A DNA stretch of 7,023 nucleotides from an uncultured Clostridia bacterium (GTDB lineage: Bacteria; Bacillota; Clostridia; Lachnospirales; Anaerotignaceae): assembly GCA_937888765.1 (NCBI GenBank), contig CALASU010000020.1, positions 1 to 7,023 of the forward strand, written 5' to 3'. A model generated the notes under the pieces. That model was not told the DNA's origin, did no database searches, and saw only the letters and a program-made list of their open reading frames with translations. This document shows positions 4,385 through 7,023 of the stretch, one piece after another; positions within the stretch are counted from its first letter, which is position 1; every line of letters begins with the position of its first letter. Made by a program: the position numbers and the translations under genes.

Positions 4385-7023
4385 TTAACCTTCCTGTACG
4401 AAGGAAACCAACAGGTCGCCCTGGTTTACTTTTTCCGCTTCTTTTGCATAGATCCTGTCGATGATACCATCCTGGTTTGCCACGATAGAAGTTTCCATCT
4501 TCATTGCTTCTACTGTCAGCAGAGGCTGGTTCTTCTTCACTTCTTCGCCCTCTTTTACCAGAATCTTGCTTACTGTACCGGGGATGGAAGAACCAAGGTG
4601 GAAAGGATTGTTCTTATCCGCTTTCAGCTTACCATCGCTCTTAACTTCCAGATTCTTATCCTGAATCTTGATTTCACGCACAACGCCGTTGATTTCAAAT
4701 GTCAGCACACGCATACCGTCTACATCGGGTTCTGTCATATCAATGTATTTGATGATGATTTCTTTCCCTTCGCCGATTTCAATGGATGTTTCTTCGCCTT
4801 TTGCCAGACCGAAGAAATATACGTCACTGCTCAGCTTGGATACGTCTGTATAGTATTCCCAGTGATCCGCATATTCATCGTATACCTTAGGATACAGCGC
4901 ATAAGAGATGCAGTTTGCAGGGTTGATGTTTTTCCACTGATGTGCTTCTCTCAGATGCTTTTCGATTGCCGCAAAGTCTGCTTCTTCCAGCAGTGCACCC
5001 GCTCTGCCTTCAATGGGTTTCTGCCCTTTCAGAACAATCTTGCGCAGTTCTTCGGGGAAACCGCCCTCGGGCTGACCGATGTTGCCCATGAAGTAGTCCA
5101 CAACGGAATCGGGATAGGACAGTTCTGCACCGTCTGTCAGAATGTTTTCTTTTGTCAGACCGTTTTTAGACATAAAGATCGCCATATCCCCTACTACTTT
5201 AGAAGAGGGTGTTACTTTTACGATATTGCCCAGCAGGTCGTTGGCATCTTTATACAGATGTTTGATTTCTTCAAACTGGTCTGCAGAGCCCATTGCTTTT
5301 ACCTGTGCCAGCAGGTTGGAATACTGACCGCCGGGGATTTCATATTTATAGATTTCTGTGTTGGGTGTCTTCATTTCAGATTCAAAGCCTGTGAAGATCT
5401 GACGAACGCCCTGATAGTAATGGCTCAGTTCTGTCAGCTGGTCTACATCCAGACCTGTATCACGTTCTGTGCCTTTCAGTGCTTCTACAACCGCATTCAT
5501 GGAGGGCTGGCTTGTCAGAGAGCTCATGGACTGGATAGCAAGGTCAGCAATGTGAACGCCCGCTTCTGCCGCCATCAGCACTGTGCTGACACCGTTGCCT
5601 GTTGTATCATGTGTATGCAGGTGCAGAGGGATGTTCAGTTCTTTTTTCAGTGTGCCGAACAGTTCTTTTGCCGCATAAGGTTTCAGCAGACCCGCCATGT
5701 CTTTGATTGCAAAGATATGACAGCCCATTTCTTCCAGTTCTTTTGCCTTACGCACATAGTAGTCCAGTGTATATTTTGTTTCCTTGGGGTCAAGGATGTC
5801 GCCTGTGTAGCAGATTGCACCTTCTACGATCTTGCCTGTTTTCAGTGCTTCTTCGATAGGCATTTTCATGTTTTCTACCCAGTTCAGAGAATCGAAAATA
5901 CGGAATACATCAACGCCGCGTTCTGCGGAAACCTTAATGAATTCACGTACTACGTTATCGGGATAGTTTGCATAACCAACCGCATTGGAAGCACGCAGCA
6001 GCATCTGAATCAGTGTATTAGGCATAGCCTTGGACAGCTGATCCAATCTCAGCCAAGGGGATTCTTTCAGGAAACGATATGCAACGTCGAATGTCGCACC
6101 ACCCCATGCTTCTACAGAGAACGCATTTGCCATCGCCATATTTGTTGCGGGTGCAGCGGCAATCAGATCGTTTGTACGCAGTCTTGTTGCCATCAGGGAC
6201 TGGTGTGCGTCACGCATGGTTGTATCTGTTACAAACAGGCGTTTTTCTTTCATCAGGCTCTGTGTAAAGTCTTTTGCACCCATTCTCAGGAATTTATCCT
6301 TTGCACCTTCTACAGGAATTGTAGAACCGTCTTCGTTCTTGCCGAAAGCAGGTACAGGGATAGGATCAAATTCGGGTTTTGTACCCTTGGATTCGTTTAC
6401 GATTTTGTTACCGATAAATTCAGCAATCCTTGTTGCTCTGTCCTTACCTGGAACGATGTTGAACAGTTCGGGTGTACTTTCGATAAATGTTGTTGTACAT
6501 TTACCCGCATTCCATGTTTCACTCTGCAGTACGTTGATGAGGAATGGAATGTTTGTTTTTACACCACGGATACGAGTTTCCTTGATTGCACGGATTGCTT
6601 TTCTTGTTACGCCGCTGAATGTTCTGTCATGTGCAATGATCTTAACCAGCAGGCTATCGTAATAAGGTGTGATTTCCGCACCTGCGTGGGCAGCAGCACC
6701 GTCCAGACGGATACCGTTACCGGAGCTTGTGCGATATACATCGATTACACCTGTGTCAGGAGCAAAGTTATTCGCAGGGTCTTCGGTTGTTACACGGCAC
6801 TGAATTGCAAAGCCGTTTGCTTTGATATCATCCTGAGATTTGATGTTGATTTCATCGGAGTTCAGAGGATAACCCTGTGCTACCAGAATCTGTGCCTGTA
6901 CGATATCGATACCAGTAATCATTTCGGATACGGTATGTTCTACCTGAATACGAGGGTTCATTTCGATGAAGTAATGCTGACCGCTGGCATCTACCAGGAA
7001 CTCTACAGTACCTGCACCGCGAT
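4385..7023 (-). CDS. pyc: Pyruvate carboxylase, C-terminal 878 residues (right edge cuts the gene)
   Basis: Cytoplasmic biotin enzyme making oxaloacetate from pyruvate, bicarbonate and ATP, replenishing the citric-acid cycle and feeding aspartate synthesis and gluconeogenesis. The first visible residues (RGAGTVEFLVDASGQHYF) are inside the biotin carboxylase domain. About 270 N-terminal residues are missing compared with the usual 1,145. In visible numbering, EMNPRIQVEH (20-29) is the biotin carboxylase catalytic segment. The carboxyltransferase domain begins near 262 with DTTMRDAHQS (266-275). D271, K440 (the residue expected to be carboxylated), H469 and H471 match the family's metal ligands in spacing. 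The C-terminal biotinyl domain carries AMKMET, with biotinylated K841 (codon 4499-4501) 37 residues before the end. The single-chain arrangement of both domains fits Firmicutes. An internal ATG at 6961 is not the start. Two hairpins follow the stop. Confidence 0.97.
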   Translation of the reverse strand, partial: RGAGTVEFLVDASGQHYFIEMNPRIQVEHTVSEMITGIDIVQAQILVAQGYPLNSDEINIKSQDDIKANGFAIQCRVTTEDPANNFAPDTGVIDVYRTSSGNGIRLDGAAAHAGAEITPYYDSLLVKIIAHDRTFSGVTRKAIRAIKETRIRGVKTNIPFLINVLQSETWNAGKCTTTFIESTPELFNIVPGKDRATRIAEFIGNKIVNESKGTKPEFDPIPVPAFGKNEDGSTIPVEGAKDKFLRMGAKDFTQSLMKEKRLFVTDTTMRDAHQSLMATRLRTNDLIAAAPATNMAMANAFSVEAWGGATFDVAYRFLKESPWLRLDQLSKAMPNTLIQMLLRASNAVGYANYPDNVVREFIKVSAERGVDVFRIFDSLNWVENMKMPIEEALKTGKIVEGAICYTGDILDPKETKYTLDYYVRKAKELEEMGCHIFAIKDMAGLLKPYAAKELFGTLKKELNIPLHLHTHDTTGNGVSTVLMAAEAGVHIADLAIQSMSSLTSQPSMNAVVEALKGTERDTGLDVDQLTELSHYYQGVRQIFTGFESEMKTPNTEIYKYEIPGGQYSNLLAQVKAMGSADQFEEIKHLYKDANDLLGNIVKVTPSSKVVGDMAIFMSKNGLTKENILTDGAELSYPDSVVDYFMGNIGQPEGGFPEELRKIVLKGQKPIEGRAGALLEEADFAAIEKHLREAHQWKNINPANCISYALYPKVYDEYADHWEYYTDVSKLSSDVYFFGLAKGEETSIEIGEGKEIIIKYIDMTEPDVDGMRVLTFEINGVVREIKIQDKNLEVKSDGKLKADKNNPFHLGSSIPGTVSKILVKEGEEVKKNQPLLTVEAMKMETSIVANQDGIIDRIYAKEAEKVNQGDLLVSFVQEG

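Overview
The window looks like a chromosomal stretch of a spore-forming Firmicute, probably a clostridial gut-type bacterium. This is inferred from a YunB-type sporulation gene, a Gram-positive-style class A penicillin-binding protein with a long charged cytoplasmic tail, a single-chain pyruvate carboxylase, strong GGAGG ribosome binding sites and sigma-A-like promoters. The species cannot be named from the sequence.

Layout. Positions 1-521 (minus) hold the N-terminal end of a class A penicillin-binding protein that runs off the left edge. It is divergent from yunB (779-1447, plus). A promoter overlapping the yunB stop codon drives an unrecognised 196-residue acidic protein (1505-2095, plus), which ends in a strong palindromic terminator. 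Positions 2134-4152 (minus) hold a type II restriction-modification operon: an intact C5-cytosine methyltransferase (3202-4152), overlapped by 4 bases by a HaeII-family restriction endonuclease. The endonuclease is broken into two pieces in different frames (2741-3205 and 2134-2679). Positions 4385-7023 (minus) hold the C-terminal three quarters of pyruvate carboxylase, whose start lies beyond the right edge.

The most notable structure is the way the restriction-modification operon is bracketed. The same 35-base palindrome lies at both ends (2101-2135 and 4268-4302). The copies are exact reverse complements of each other and differ on one strand only at the central base. Each serves as a terminator for the flanking host gene: the 196-residue protein on the left and pyruvate carboxylase on the right. 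This suggests that the operon was inserted into a shared bidirectional terminator, which was duplicated in the process. The operon is AT-richer than pyruvate carboxylase, has its own consensus promoter and carries no transposase. The endonuclease seems to have been inactivated while the methyltransferase stayed intact, so this is probably a decaying system leaving an orphan methyltransferase. The penicillin-binding protein, yunB and pyruvate carboxylase are ordinary housekeeping or sporulation genes with no evident functional link to the operon.
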